Assembly (NCBI GenBank): GCA_002803225.1
Contig: NXFV01000160.1
Location: 1-54,820 of the forward strand
DNA length: 54,820 nt
Direction of reading: 5' to 3'
Source of the DNA: Gamarada debralockiae
Lineage: Eukaryota; Ascomycota; Leotiomycetes; Helotiales; Hyphodiscaceae
Positions 45,527 through 54,820 of the stretch are shown here, one piece after another. The notes under the pieces are model-generated. The model worked only from the letters and a program-made list of their open reading frames with translations, was not told where the DNA came from and ran no database searches. Numbering within the stretch: the first letter of the stretch is position 1; each line of letters opens with the position of its first letter. Position numbers and translations under genes: made by a program.

Positions 45527-46219
45527 TCACAATTGGTAGGCATGTTGTTGCAAGAAAATAATTAAGGAACTATAATTATTTTTGAGGGAGCCAGATTGAT
45601 CAAGTATGATATATGGTGGTCCCCCAGGCTCAAGAGTGAGCGACGTTATTAAGTGAACATCGCTTGCTTCGCCCAGATATCTTCGCCTCGTCGAAGAACG
45701 ATCGCTTGATCCATTGCCAGTAGACAATCCAGGGACTGCTGCGGCCACTGAGTTGCTTTCCGGTTCCATCGAGTCCATCACGTCTTCTGGCAATTGCTTT
45801 CGAATATGAGATAAGGTCAGATCAACCGCAGCGCGGCTAGAGTCGTCTAAGTTGGGTCGGAGACTGCTCATTAGCTTCTCGTAAGATTGAACAGCCAGAC
45901 GCAACTGCACAGAGTACGCTGACGAAAGCGACGGTTACAGTTCATCTGTTGTGGCCACAGCAGGGCTGTTTTCAGAGGAAAGATCTATGCTTCGAGAGCG
46001 ATGGCTCTCATTTTCCGACCAAGTACAAGCATGCCCATAGCCTTTACAACGACCACACACGGGATGTTGCCCATCACACTGACACGAAACTAGATCAGAA
46101 AGGTCGTTGACTTGAAAACGGAAGACGGAGCTGTGATCTGCGCACCTTTGATTTCAGTGTCCTGCACTTCTGACAAGCTTTGGCGACACGTTGGCGCTTT
46201 AAGCCGGGCTTTGATGCAT
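45527..46219 (-). pseudogene. Zn(II)2Cys6 transcription factor, truncated
   Basis: An ATG at 46219 gives only MHQSPA before TAA. One base out of phase, the sequence reads LKRQRVAKACQKCRTLKSK up to 46146 and, after a 67-base intron, CDGQHPVCGRCKGYGHACTW, a complete binuclear zinc cluster with six Cys. A further possible exon (45904-45527) reads LRLAVQSYEKLMSSL and RRYLGEASDVH, the usual linker region, then runs into a stop. Such regulators are normally 500-800 residues; here the regulatory domain is absent. A one-base deletion near the start plus truncation suggests a pseudogene. Confidence 0.6.
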
Positions 46220-46491
46220 AATGATAAAGCTTGATGCTTGAGCACTAGTTAGTGTTGCTATTAGTGGCGGTGAATGTTATACCCAGTATAGAATGACGAA
46301 TGCTGCTATTTAGATGAGAAGATTCACTACTAGCCTTACCGTGAGTAATGAAGCAGGGCACTGGGTTCAATTTAAGGTTAGAGCTTGCTCGCTAATCCAG
46401 TCACCCACGTGACACACTGCCCCGCAAAGTATTTTCAATCTAGAGGTCCTCTTTCCCTTTCTGACGTGATAGTCGACGCGCAATCTCCAAT

Positions 46492-47191
46492 ATGGCTCAA
46501 GTAATACCAATTGCTGTACCGGGACAGCTCCTCGGACCTACGAGCGAGTATCTCCCTGGTTCTGGGACGCACATTCACAACTCAAACCTCTACGCTTCGA
46601 TTCTTGGCCCCATCACGAAAACCAATCCTCCAAAGCCTGTCGGGCCTCAAAAGCGACTCACAAAGATCACACCTACGGCTCCTACACCCCTTCCGACGAT
46701 ATCGATTGAGAGGAATATAGCTGCGGGTAATGCGAAGGATGGCTCGAAGACTAAGGCGGAGATTCTACCGGAAGTCAACAGCACGGTTCTATGCAGAGTG
46801 ACTAGGATACAGCCAAGACAAGCATCCGTCGCGATTTTGGTTGTGGGAGAGACTGTTTTGGATGGAGAATGGCAGGGCTTGATACGGGTACAGGATGTCA
46901 GGGCGACGGAGAAGGATAAGGTCAAGATCTTTGAGAGCTTCAGACCGGGAGATATTGTTCGGGCTGTCGTCGTAAGTTATCCAACACCATTTCCCCTATG
47001 AGATGCTAACATAATCCAAGATCTCGTTGGGCGATCAATCGAACTACTACCTCTCCACTGCAAGCAACAATCTGGGTGTTATCATGGCTACGAGCGAGGC
47101 TGGCAATGCGATGTATCCTGTTTCTTGGAAGGAGTACAAAGATCCGGAGACTGGTGCGAGTGAGAGTAGAAAGGTTGCGAAACCATTTTAG
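46492..47191 (+). CDS. CSL4: Exosome complex component Csl4
   Basis: Exons 46492-46971 and 47021-47191 (49-base intron with a GCTAAC branch) give 216 residues. The N-terminal domain has AVPGQLLGPTSEYLPGSGTH, typical of Csl4. The S1 domain follows: VLCRVTRIQPRQASVAILVV, GLIRVQDVRATEKDKVKIFESF, RPGDIVRAVVISLGDQSNYYLSTA. The C-terminus has SWKEYKDPETGASESRKVAKP. Csl4 is a cap protein of the RNA exosome, which processes and degrades RNA in nucleus and cytoplasm. It is intact although it sits between decayed genes. Confidence 0.93.
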
Positions 47192-47792
47192 AAGGAAGAC
47201 GGACGATAGGAAAAGACTTTGGTAAGCATGGCGGTGGAGTTGGGCGCCTCGGAAATACCACCTCTTGATCATGACATAATCCAAGTTAAGGGCTATGATC
47301 GTCTATTTTTCATGCACTTGATTGTATCTGCGTTTTCCATTGAGTAATCGCATTTGGATGATTTGGAAGGCTTGAAATCCAAGCAAACCTCCACAATAGC
47401 TCAAGCATCGGTCCATATTTGGCACCATGAAGTCCCCGAATGCTCCTTGACGCTCTAGTCAGCATGTAAATGCGTACCTCAAGTAATCCTGTATTATTCC
47501 CTGTAATAAAACTAGAAACCCAGACTCCTGTACAATAGGATGTAGCTCATTAAGACGGCCCTACATTAAAATAATCGTCTTGGGCAATCAAAAGGGGGTT
47601 CTCGCGTAAATCGTTACCATATGTACCAATTCAAATAAGAGATTTTGCTTTCGAAAATGGCAGCTTAAACTGCTAAACATCTTCAAAATCCCTAAGAACC
47701 TTCCTCCTCCTTCAACACACAACCAACAACTTCTAGTACGTAACACTCATTCACAATACTGAATTCAATTTCTAATACGATGTAGATAATCC
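47192..47792. other. Intergenic stretch, nothing recognised
   Basis: The Csl4 3' flank and the presumed promoter of the broken gene starting at 47793. No motif could be named. Confidence 0.35.
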
Positions 47793-48173
47793 ATGGAAAA
47801 TGGAACCTCGAAAGAAGCGGCACTTCAAGCCAAGCTGGCCGAAGGACTCCGACCACTTTTCATCCCGGACAATGACGAGTGAGAAAGAATGCCACACCCA
47901 CCTTTTGAGCCCCAAGAACTCTTGGAAATTGTATCAAGCATCACAACCCCGTCAAAAGTCACCAATCATCTTCATCGTATCTCGTCCACTCCACTTTGTC
48001 TCCAAGTTCCTCATCGAGCTTCGCCGGATGACATTGCGTCACACTCTTCCTGGTTGTCGAATCGTCGAGGTCTTCTACAACAAGGAGACTGGAGTCTGCA
48101 AATTACCTTGCCCAATTCCAACAGCCCTCCATACCACCAAGTAGTCTTGAAGCCTGGCGCTGAAGTCGTATGA
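47793..48173 (+). pseudogene. Broken hypothetical gene with internal TGA
   Basis: From the ATG at 47793 one frame reads a protein-like sequence (GTSKEAALQAKLAEGLRPLF), is interrupted once by TGA at 47880-47882, and continues in the same frame for 96 codons (PFEPQELLEIVSSITTPSKV) to a stop at 48171. A CGA-to-TGA change would explain the stop. Downstream to about 49020, scattered open fragments such as SIDKLYFSTGKLSPGQYNPG carry many stops, so the gene was probably longer. The family is not recognised. 48174-49334 otherwise holds nothing identifiable. Confidence 0.4.
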
Positions 48174-49334
48174 GCTTTGCTTCGTGACTAAGAAAGCATC
48201 TCCTATGATCTACTTCGATTCAGCATCGATAAACTCTACTTCAGCACTGGAAAATTGTCTCCCGGACAATACAACCCTGGCGGTCTCTTCTTTCAATCGC
48301 TGCACAGTTGGAATACTCGGCGGGTGACGAGGTGCTCAGTGAAGTGAAGGATAACCCAGTTGAATTCCAGACTGGGCAATTGATGGAGAAGAAAACCTCC
48401 AGCCGTGGTACCTACCACTAGTCAGACCGGTCGTCGAGTACGATGCAAATATATTGATGGTCTGAGCGGATCTCAAGACTCAGAAAGATGAGCATGAATT
48501 CAGCTTGGAGACTGTAAGGTGTATCTCGACACAGAGATTGATGTGGGATCAACGTTGGAAGGAGATGAGAGTTCTTACAAGACGTATGTTACAAAACTGT
48601 GTCTGTGGCAGGCTACTCTTCTCCATAAATGACGTTTCACAGACCCCCTTTGCCCTGCAGTAGGATCAACCCACCAAGTACCAAAAGCTGGGGAACAAGC
48701 TATCGAAAGGGCATGGCCAGCATTAGACCCAGTGACTGGCTACCTCTGCCAGAATACTTGTATCTGCAAAATTGGGCCCAAATACAGGGCAGCAAATACA
48801 TAGTGAGGAGACCATAGCGGGCTTGGACACCAAGGGAGCTTTGTGAAGATAGGCATTTGAGCTTTGGAAGCGCAATTGAGAGGGCATGAAGAGGGTGGTC
48901 TTTAGCTTGGAACTTGGTCTGCAAAGGTACCCGGAGATAGACTCAGATATCCACCGCGGGGAAGGTATTGCGAGCTTGCAGATAGGGAGAATTTTGCTGA
49001 AGATGGACTTTGCTTTCAACTAGGGGTGGGTAATTGAAAAGATACAACTGCATGCGTGGGCATCAACTCACGCAATTTGCTGAACAATAATGGAAGCACA
49101 GAGGATCAATCACCACTTTTTGTCATCCAATCCCATTCTAAATGTGTGATTCGTGTATTCATAGACACTGCAAGGCCTGACTCATATCAATCATCAACTC
49201 GAAGGTAAGCTCAAGAGCTGAGTAGATAAAGCTGCTGCCCTGCCAGTAAAACACTTCCATGTGTCCCATTTTGGGCAAACTGCCACTCGCAAAGATTCTC
49301 ACAACGCGCTTCGAAATCAATTACCCGCAATTAT

Positions 49335-50610
49335 TTAGGTCCTAGAAGCCTGGGCCCGCTCTCTACGCTGCCTCTCCTTTCGCTCCCTCTCAGCCCTGTC
49401 TTTCTCACCCTTACGCTTCAATCTCTCTTGCTCATGCACGTCCTCCTGCTGCCTACGAGCGAGGAAAGAAAAGTACCAGGTGGGCTCGCTGTGTTGAATA
49501 CGGCAGTTCTCAGACCAGTTGTGTCCTGGCATGTAACTCTTGTGCTTCCAGTAGTCGTGATTCTGGTCTCCGGTCTTTGTGTTGAGGATGCAGTCGAGAC
49601 ACAAACCACCAAAGTTGCTTCCCACACTCTTGATGGCGGGTTCAATGATTGTTTCGCCGAAATCACTTGAACAGAAGTGGCAAGCGCCCTCCGGGACCTT
49701 GTATTCGAATCGCTCAAGACCGTCCAAGACTTGTTGCAGGGATTTCTTGTATTTGCCATTCATATGTTGCTCCAAGGGCCAGACTCCGGTCTTGTCGAGA
49801 GCCAGCTCAAATTGGAATAGAGCCTTCTCCTTGCAACTGCAGGATTTAGTGAGGAAATTGCGGTTGATGTAAACGGCTTCATGGAGCTTGGTTTTCAAGT
49901 TACCCTTTGCGGCATTGAGTGCTCCTGAACAAATGAACGATTAGCCTCTGGCAACAATGGCAACGAGGCCTTCACATACCAATGATACGCTGGGGGAGAT
50001 GCATGTTCCAATGGCGAGATGGGTTACGTTCCTCGATATGACCAGCCCATTCATATGCCAGCTTTCTGGTAACATACGCAAAAGCTTGTGGGTAGTCAAA
50101 CTCGTGGCAAGGGTAAAGCAACTCTCTCAAATCCTCGGTATCAAAAGTGCTCTTGCGGCGGATCCAGAATTCGGCAAACCATTCATTGAGACGGTCGTTA
50201 TGGAGAAGTCGCTTGCGACCCAAAGCAATGACATTCCAAACCTCCGTGACTGAGATTTCGTACATGTCATCATTCATAGTGCCATGAAAGTGACGGAACC
50301 AAACCTCAAGGCTTGTAACTGTTTCCTTCTCAATTTCGACCACGTCTTGGCCCGCCTCCATGAACGAGCCAGCGAGCATTGCACGGAAGTGATCGGCGCT
50401 GTTTGTCAAGACTTGTCGTGAGACCTTGAGGTATCCGAGAACTTCGAGGAGAGGGCGTTGGCTGGAAACGGGATCAATTTCACCTCTGCGGACGACCTTG
50501 ATCAACAAGTCGCCGGAGGGATCAATCTCGACACGGACTGGCTCCTGATGAGAGTTAGCGACGTATTCAAGCAGTTTCGAATATTCTTCTCTTACCTGTT
50601 GACGAGACAT
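49335..50610 (-). CDS. BTB/POZ-like domain protein, 406 aa
   Basis: Exons 50610-49980 and 49924-49335 (55-base intron) keep one frame. Residues of about 30-150 follow the fungal BTB pattern: GDLLIKVV, VSRQVLTNSADHFRAML, FMEAGQDVVEIEKETVTSLEVWFRHFHG, then a helical ISVTEVWNVIALGRK segment and WFAEFWI. The second half has a possible metal-binding set (CSCKEKA, CHFCSSDFGE, CLDCIL) and ends in a strongly charged Arg/Glu/Lys helix (ERLKRKGEKDRAERERKERQ), probably a coiled coil. Fungal BTB proteins of this type are mostly uncharacterised and may be adaptors; the role is unknown. Confidence 0.78.
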
Positions 50611-51026
50611 GATTGCGAGATGAGTTTCTTGGCCTTGAAAGTAATTGATTCAAGGTGACCTCTTTGCTGCTGCAAAAGAATCTTTCTGAAGAAGGTTAGA
50701 CAGCTTTCAATAAAGAAGGAAAAACAGGAGCAGACCTTTGGAAGATTGGTTTATTTCGAGACTTGTTGGTTGAGTGTTGAGGAGAAACTGTGAAGCAGAG
50801 AATGAAGTTTAGCGATTTGAAAATCTGATGCCGACAAAATTTAATATGCAAAAGTGAATATTTGACATCAACCAGCTGCAGCAAACATCCAAAGCTAGTA
50901 GTTCTATTCTCTGGTATTCGAACTGCGACTCGATACAGGTCCGTCAAGAAATCTCTCATAGCAGGAACGTAATGCATTGTTTCTCCTTCCCTGAAAAGTA
51001 TTCAGCCAGGTCAATCGACGAGACTG

Positions 51027-51356
51027 TCAACAGCCCTTTCCAAACTCATCGCCAAGTTCATAAATATGCTCAAAATTCAATTCTATGCTCTCCATAGGGA
51101 TAACTATAACACAGTAGCAGCCTTGGCACTGTCCTCTTCTTGAACACTCTGATGCCCAAGAAACTTCCAATATTCCGGACCAGTCAAGCGAATTTCGAGT
51201 CAGATGCACATGGCTCAATTTAAGTTTGCGCATGCTGGTCTGCCTGCTCAAGAATGCGATGAGGTTGAAGCCATCAATGTCGACGCCTCTCAAAATCAAA
51301 CAACGCAAGCCGGCCCAGCGTTCTGGACTAGAGCTGAAAAAGGGTGTTGAGAACAA
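51027..51356 (-). pseudogene. LRR/F-box-like protein fragment
   Basis: The ORF reads WAGLRCLILRGVDIDGFNLI and TSMRKLKLSHVHL, resembling leucine-rich stretches at the C-terminal side of fungal F-box proteins. No N-terminal F-box or start region is found and the flanking sequence is interrupted by stops, so it is probably a remnant. 50611-51026 next to it shows nothing recognisable apart from the BTB gene's leader. Confidence 0.35.
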
Positions 51357-51596
51357 AGTAAAGTGGCGTCCTCGTGACCCTACGCCTGGGCGCGTATTCC
51401 AACTACCAATTTGGATATGAAGATTCTAAGCTACAGAAGCAAGAAGGAAAGAAGGATAAACAGCTCAAGGGGTGGCCTAGTGGCTAGTCACGTTGCTAAG
51501 GCCCAATTGTTGTCGCGTGACAAAAGGACGTAATAAGCGTAGAATGTAACTGGCCTAGATTACGGCACCTCCATGCATCTTCATCACAGAACGCGG

Positions 51597-54154
51597 TCAC
51601 GTGTTCTGCTCGAAGGACAGGTTTCCGCTGCCCCCAAACCCCTGGCCAAACGAATTAGAGGCGCTGCTCCCAAATGAAAGGTTCTCATTACTCGAAAACC
51701 CCTGACCAACCGAGCTAAAAGAGGTGTCAAGATCCGCAAGCATGTTCGTATCCCAGCTAAAGTCCTGCTCTTGTGCATTGGCAATGTATGACGGCGACTG
51801 CCCTCTCGTATAAGCAATAGCTTTCATATTCGCTGCAGTAGCAGGGGTTCGTGGTGTCCGAGGCTGCATACTCTGATGTCGATACCGCTGAATAATAGGA
51901 GCAGTCCGCAATAGTCTTTCGAGCAATGTCGATACAGTTTGCAGTTGGATCTCGTTTAGAGCTGGTAGAACTTGATTCTCTCTCCACATATTGTGGAAGG
52001 ATTCTTGAAACGCGGGAATGTTGGCTGTTGAAATACTGATCGTATCGTGGTGGCGCGGATCAGGGGCTTCTCCGGCGTCCGGGAAGAGGAGCTTCCACCA
52101 TTGTTTCCACTTGTCTTCGGGTGAGAGAGTGCGGTTGTCATATGTTTCCTCCAACTCCGCAAACAGATCTATGCCGATATCAAATGTGGCCCCTGTTCGC
52201 AGGTCGGCATGGCAGATCGAAGGATTCTTCTCCCTCTCCCGCAGATGGGTTTTGTCCGCACGTTTGCCATCAAGCTTTAAGCCGCAGGTCTCACAACCGT
52301 AATGTGCTTTCCTCAGGTGGTCCCTGGAGACCAGTCAGTCTTATTCAAGGATTTGGGGAGTGACAAGGCCAAAGCTGGTCAAGAGGTGGACATGATGTAG
52401 AGAGTAACGCACCAGAGATTCCTGAACTCTAAGCCATTCAGAGCGCAACTGCGAACCGTGCTTCCTGTCCCTAGAGATCTTCTGAAAATAGGACAGTCAT
52501 ATCTAATCTGCGGTGTCTTTGCCTTTTTGGGCGGCGGGGGGTCCATATTGCCATCACCATCATTTGGCTCAAGATCACCTGGACCTTCTCCACCACCACC
52601 AGGGGATTTCCTCTTACCGCCACTTGACCCAGAAGTCGAAGTATTCGGAGACGAGGCATTACCCGGGGTATGCGAGGAATTTGAGCTTGGAGTATTCTCA
52701 ACTCCACCCGCATGCTGTCTGGAGCCAGATGCGAACTGCCACTGGTCCCAAACGCTCGCAGCTGCAAATCTGGAAAGAATAGATTCTGCAAGGTGGCCAT
52801 ATTCAGGACCTAACAGGGCCGCGAGCTCTTCCTTCGGGTCCAAATCAGGCACTTCTTCTTCATCGATAGATTCCATGTCAGTATCACCGATATTCGACGT
52901 GGCGTGTATTTCAACCGCTCCCGAAGTTTGCTCCACTGATTGCTTGCGATCTGGCACCGATTCTATCTTGTCAACGATGCTCTGGAGATGTTGACAATTT
53001 TGCGACTTAGTATCGCTAACATCAACGGGATTGACAGGCTTCGTCTCAGGTTCCATCAAGGAAACCCATGGTGGAGAATCCAAGGAATCCACGCCGACGG
53101 TTGACGGTTTCGACGGAAGATGTGCAATGGCTGAATCGTCTAGTTTGGTGGCTATTTCCACGGTCGAATCAACTGGTTGGACTTTGTCGTCCGACGAAAG
53201 GAGGGGCTCTTTTGACAGACGTGTAATTGGAAGTAATTCAGTCCCGATTCTCCCTCGGCTCTTCGCTTCTACAAGAATGCCGTTGTTGACGTTTTCCCTA
53301 AACGATTGCCAGAGTTGTTCGACCATTATTCGCAAGCCAGCCGCGAGAAACCCGATTTGGCCACTTGAGGGAGTATTTACTTTTTGGAGACCACGGCGGA
53401 TGATTATCTGCTTCCAGCACGCAACTCGACCTGCTTTGAGAGGTCTTTCCAGTTTCGGTCCCTTCAGTGTGCTACTTCCGTCCATGAGTAGTGCCTTCTG
53501 CCACGATTCCAGTATGGACTCATCAACATCAAGAGATTTGGCCAAGAATGAAGATTGGTCAGCCGTTGGTTTCGAATTATGGAAAAATAAGGCGTTTCTA
53601 AGAACTTCAAGCTTTTGATGAGAGATTGCAGGAAGTGATGACCGAGTACGTTTCAATGATTTTCCTTGACGTCTCCTTGGAGTCCTTGGAGTCATTAGAG
53701 TTAAATCATATGAGAATGAAGAAGATTCGGAGGACGAAGTAGAGGACATGCTCAGACTCGGAGGAGAAGATACATCATGACCGGTCAGATCATTGATGTT
53801 CCGGTAACTTTGTAGATTCGAACCCAACGTGATGCGTGAAAATGGAGGCGCAGGCTTATGTTGTGCATCCCTATTGTGCTCAATCGCAACGGGGCCATCC
53901 AAGAGTATAGGATCGCTTCCATTTCCACAGCCAGGGAAAGGGAAGGGCGTATACGAAGACCCAGAAAATTGCTCGAGGTCGGTTGTAGTCCAGTTCAAAT
54001 TGTCTAGTAGGAATGAGTCGTCGAGATGGACTATCGGAGCCAAATCAATACCCTCGACAGAACCAAAACCAGAATCGAAGGAATTAAAACTAGAATCGAC
54101 GGAACCAGAACCAGAATCAAAAAAAGAGAAGTCGAAATCTCTGGTGTGTTCCAT
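51597..54154 (-). CDS. Large disordered nuclear-looking protein with Cys/His segment
   Basis: Exons 54154-52413 and 52323-51597 (89-base intron) give 822 residues. The N-terminus is a Ser/Phe/Gly/Asp repeat (DSGSGSVDSSFNSFDSGFGS). A Ser-rich tract, a basic PRRRQGKSLKRTR patch and a helical region containing KLEVLRNALFFHNSKPTADQ that faintly resembles a homeodomain start follow. The centre is acidic. Before the intron come GGKRKSPGG and PPPPKKAKTPQIRYDCPIFRR; across it LWDHLRKAHYGCETC forms a C2H2-like Cys/His arrangement seen in many fungal proteins of unknown function. The C-terminus repeats GQGF-S/G-S-x-NLSF twice. A nuclear DNA- or protein-binding role is likely but unproven. Confidence 0.75.
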
Positions 54155-54170
54155 CCTGGCGACGATGTTC

Positions 54171-54190
54171 GCCCTTCCTCGAGGAAGGGC
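54171..54190. repeat. Perfect 20-base palindrome 16 bases upstream of a start codon
   Basis: GCCCTTCCTC followed directly by its reverse complement GAGGAAGGGC. It ends just before the minus-strand ATG at 54154, so in RNA it would form a hairpin in the 5' leader, or it could be a dimer-binding site in DNA. Confidence 0.6.
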
Positions 54191-54820
54191 AACAGTCGTG
54201 ATCGTGTGTTGAGGGTATCAGACTTGGAAACATTTCTGTTAGCCTCGAGCTTACTCGTCCTTCAGCAACCAATGAAAGGGTTGAACTTGCCTCGTCTACA
54301 TGACGTAGGACTACCTACAAGCACCCAGCCATTCTCAGCGCGCTCTTCCTTGTCTTGACTTCTGAAGCAACAGGGAGCTACTCTAGGGCGGCTCCGCAAC
54401 CAAAAGCCACCAGAGAAATAACTTGTGGCGAAGATGATCCCGTCCAGCAAGTTTCCCACAAAGGAGATTGATGGAGGGAGGTAGAAGGAAGAAGAGAGGA
54501 GCCATGATTGTGCCCAAGCCGACAAGGCTGGGGGCTTGGGGCCGTCCTGTTGCGCGTCTGTGAGGACTGAGAGGTGTGCAATTGCACATCCGTACACACC
54601 GCCTTTCTTCACAGGGGTTACACTAATACGCGAATCGCGACTAAACGCGTAAGTTTTCTATACAATACACGTATTATTTTAGGTATTCTAAGTCTTTAAC
54701 TACATTCAACGATAGAGCGAATTCAGAATTGTCATACTCCTTTCAATGGGACCCTCAAAATGGTATTCCTACCCGTCGAATCCACGTTTCTTCACAAAAA
54801 AAAAAAAAAAAAAAAAAAAA
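54191..54820. other. Promoter-side flank and terminal A-run
   Basis: The presumed promoter of the minus-strand gene starting at 54154, followed by AT-richer sequence without a gene. The window ends with 25 adenines (54796-54820), which looks like a contig edge or a homopolymer artefact. Confidence 0.4.

Noticed and set aside
51470..51540. tRNA-like A-box (TGGCCTAGTGGC) suggesting a tRNA or SINE
   Set aside because: No B-box (GGTTCRANYCC) at proper distance and no cloverleaf pairing; at most a relic.
54796..54820. Poly-A run as a retroposon tail
   Set aside because: It coincides with the end of the window and has no element or target duplication; more likely a contig edge.

Overview
This window looks like nuclear DNA from a filamentous ascomycete (Pezizomycotina, possibly Leotiomycetes-like; the class is my inference). 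Genes carry many short GT-AG introns of about 50-100 bases with CTAAC/CTGAC-like branch sites. The gene set includes a 2EXR protein, an Ams2/Spt21-type GATA factor, a CYP52-like P450, a Dal5-type transporter, a Zn(II)2Cys6 factor and small secreted cysteine-rich proteins. No tRNA, rRNA or CRISPR array was recognised. Exon boundaries were placed by reading splice signals and keeping the conserved protein frame, not from transcripts.

Bases 1-8,350 are gene-poor and accessory in character. They hold a small secreted 8-cysteine protein (222-449), a frame-broken hypothetical (863-1534), a small one-helix membrane protein (2316-2705), a secreted cysteine-rich gene with a stop directly after its ATG (2853-3301, minus), a 231-residue secreted protein (3963-4816, minus) and a 451-base AT-rich inverted-repeat element (5687-6137). 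Bases 8,353-14,085 hold a metabolic trio: a 16-exon Dal5/allantoate-permease-family transporter, a KduD-like short-chain dehydrogenase, and a stand-alone shikimate-dehydrogenase-like enzyme that shares a divergent promoter with the dehydrogenase.

Bases 15,469-42,927 are mostly housekeeping: SmD2 (spliceosome) divergent from mitochondrial 3-hydroxyisobutyryl-CoA hydrolase, an Ams2/Spt21 GATA factor, RPA subunit 3, a bZIP factor, two mitochondrial large-subunit ribosomal proteins (uL4m and mL38) sharing a 148-base divergent promoter, a 2EXR protein, dihydroxyacetone kinase and a P450. The 2EXR gene is the most unusual locus. Its 5' part is a tandem array of about 100-base units, each with one mini-intron (about 55-61 bases) and one micro-exon (36-47 bases), and the exons splice conceptually into one open frame.

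Bases 43,100-49,000 are largely decayed: a pogo-like miniature element, an arrestin-like pseudogene keeping its C-terminal PPSY motif, an amidase 3' remnant, a truncated Zn2Cys6 regulator and an unidentified broken gene, with the intact exosome gene CSL4 in the middle. The end holds a BTB protein, an LRR/F-box-like fragment and an 822-residue nuclear-looking protein with a Cys/His segment. The window ends in 25 adenines.
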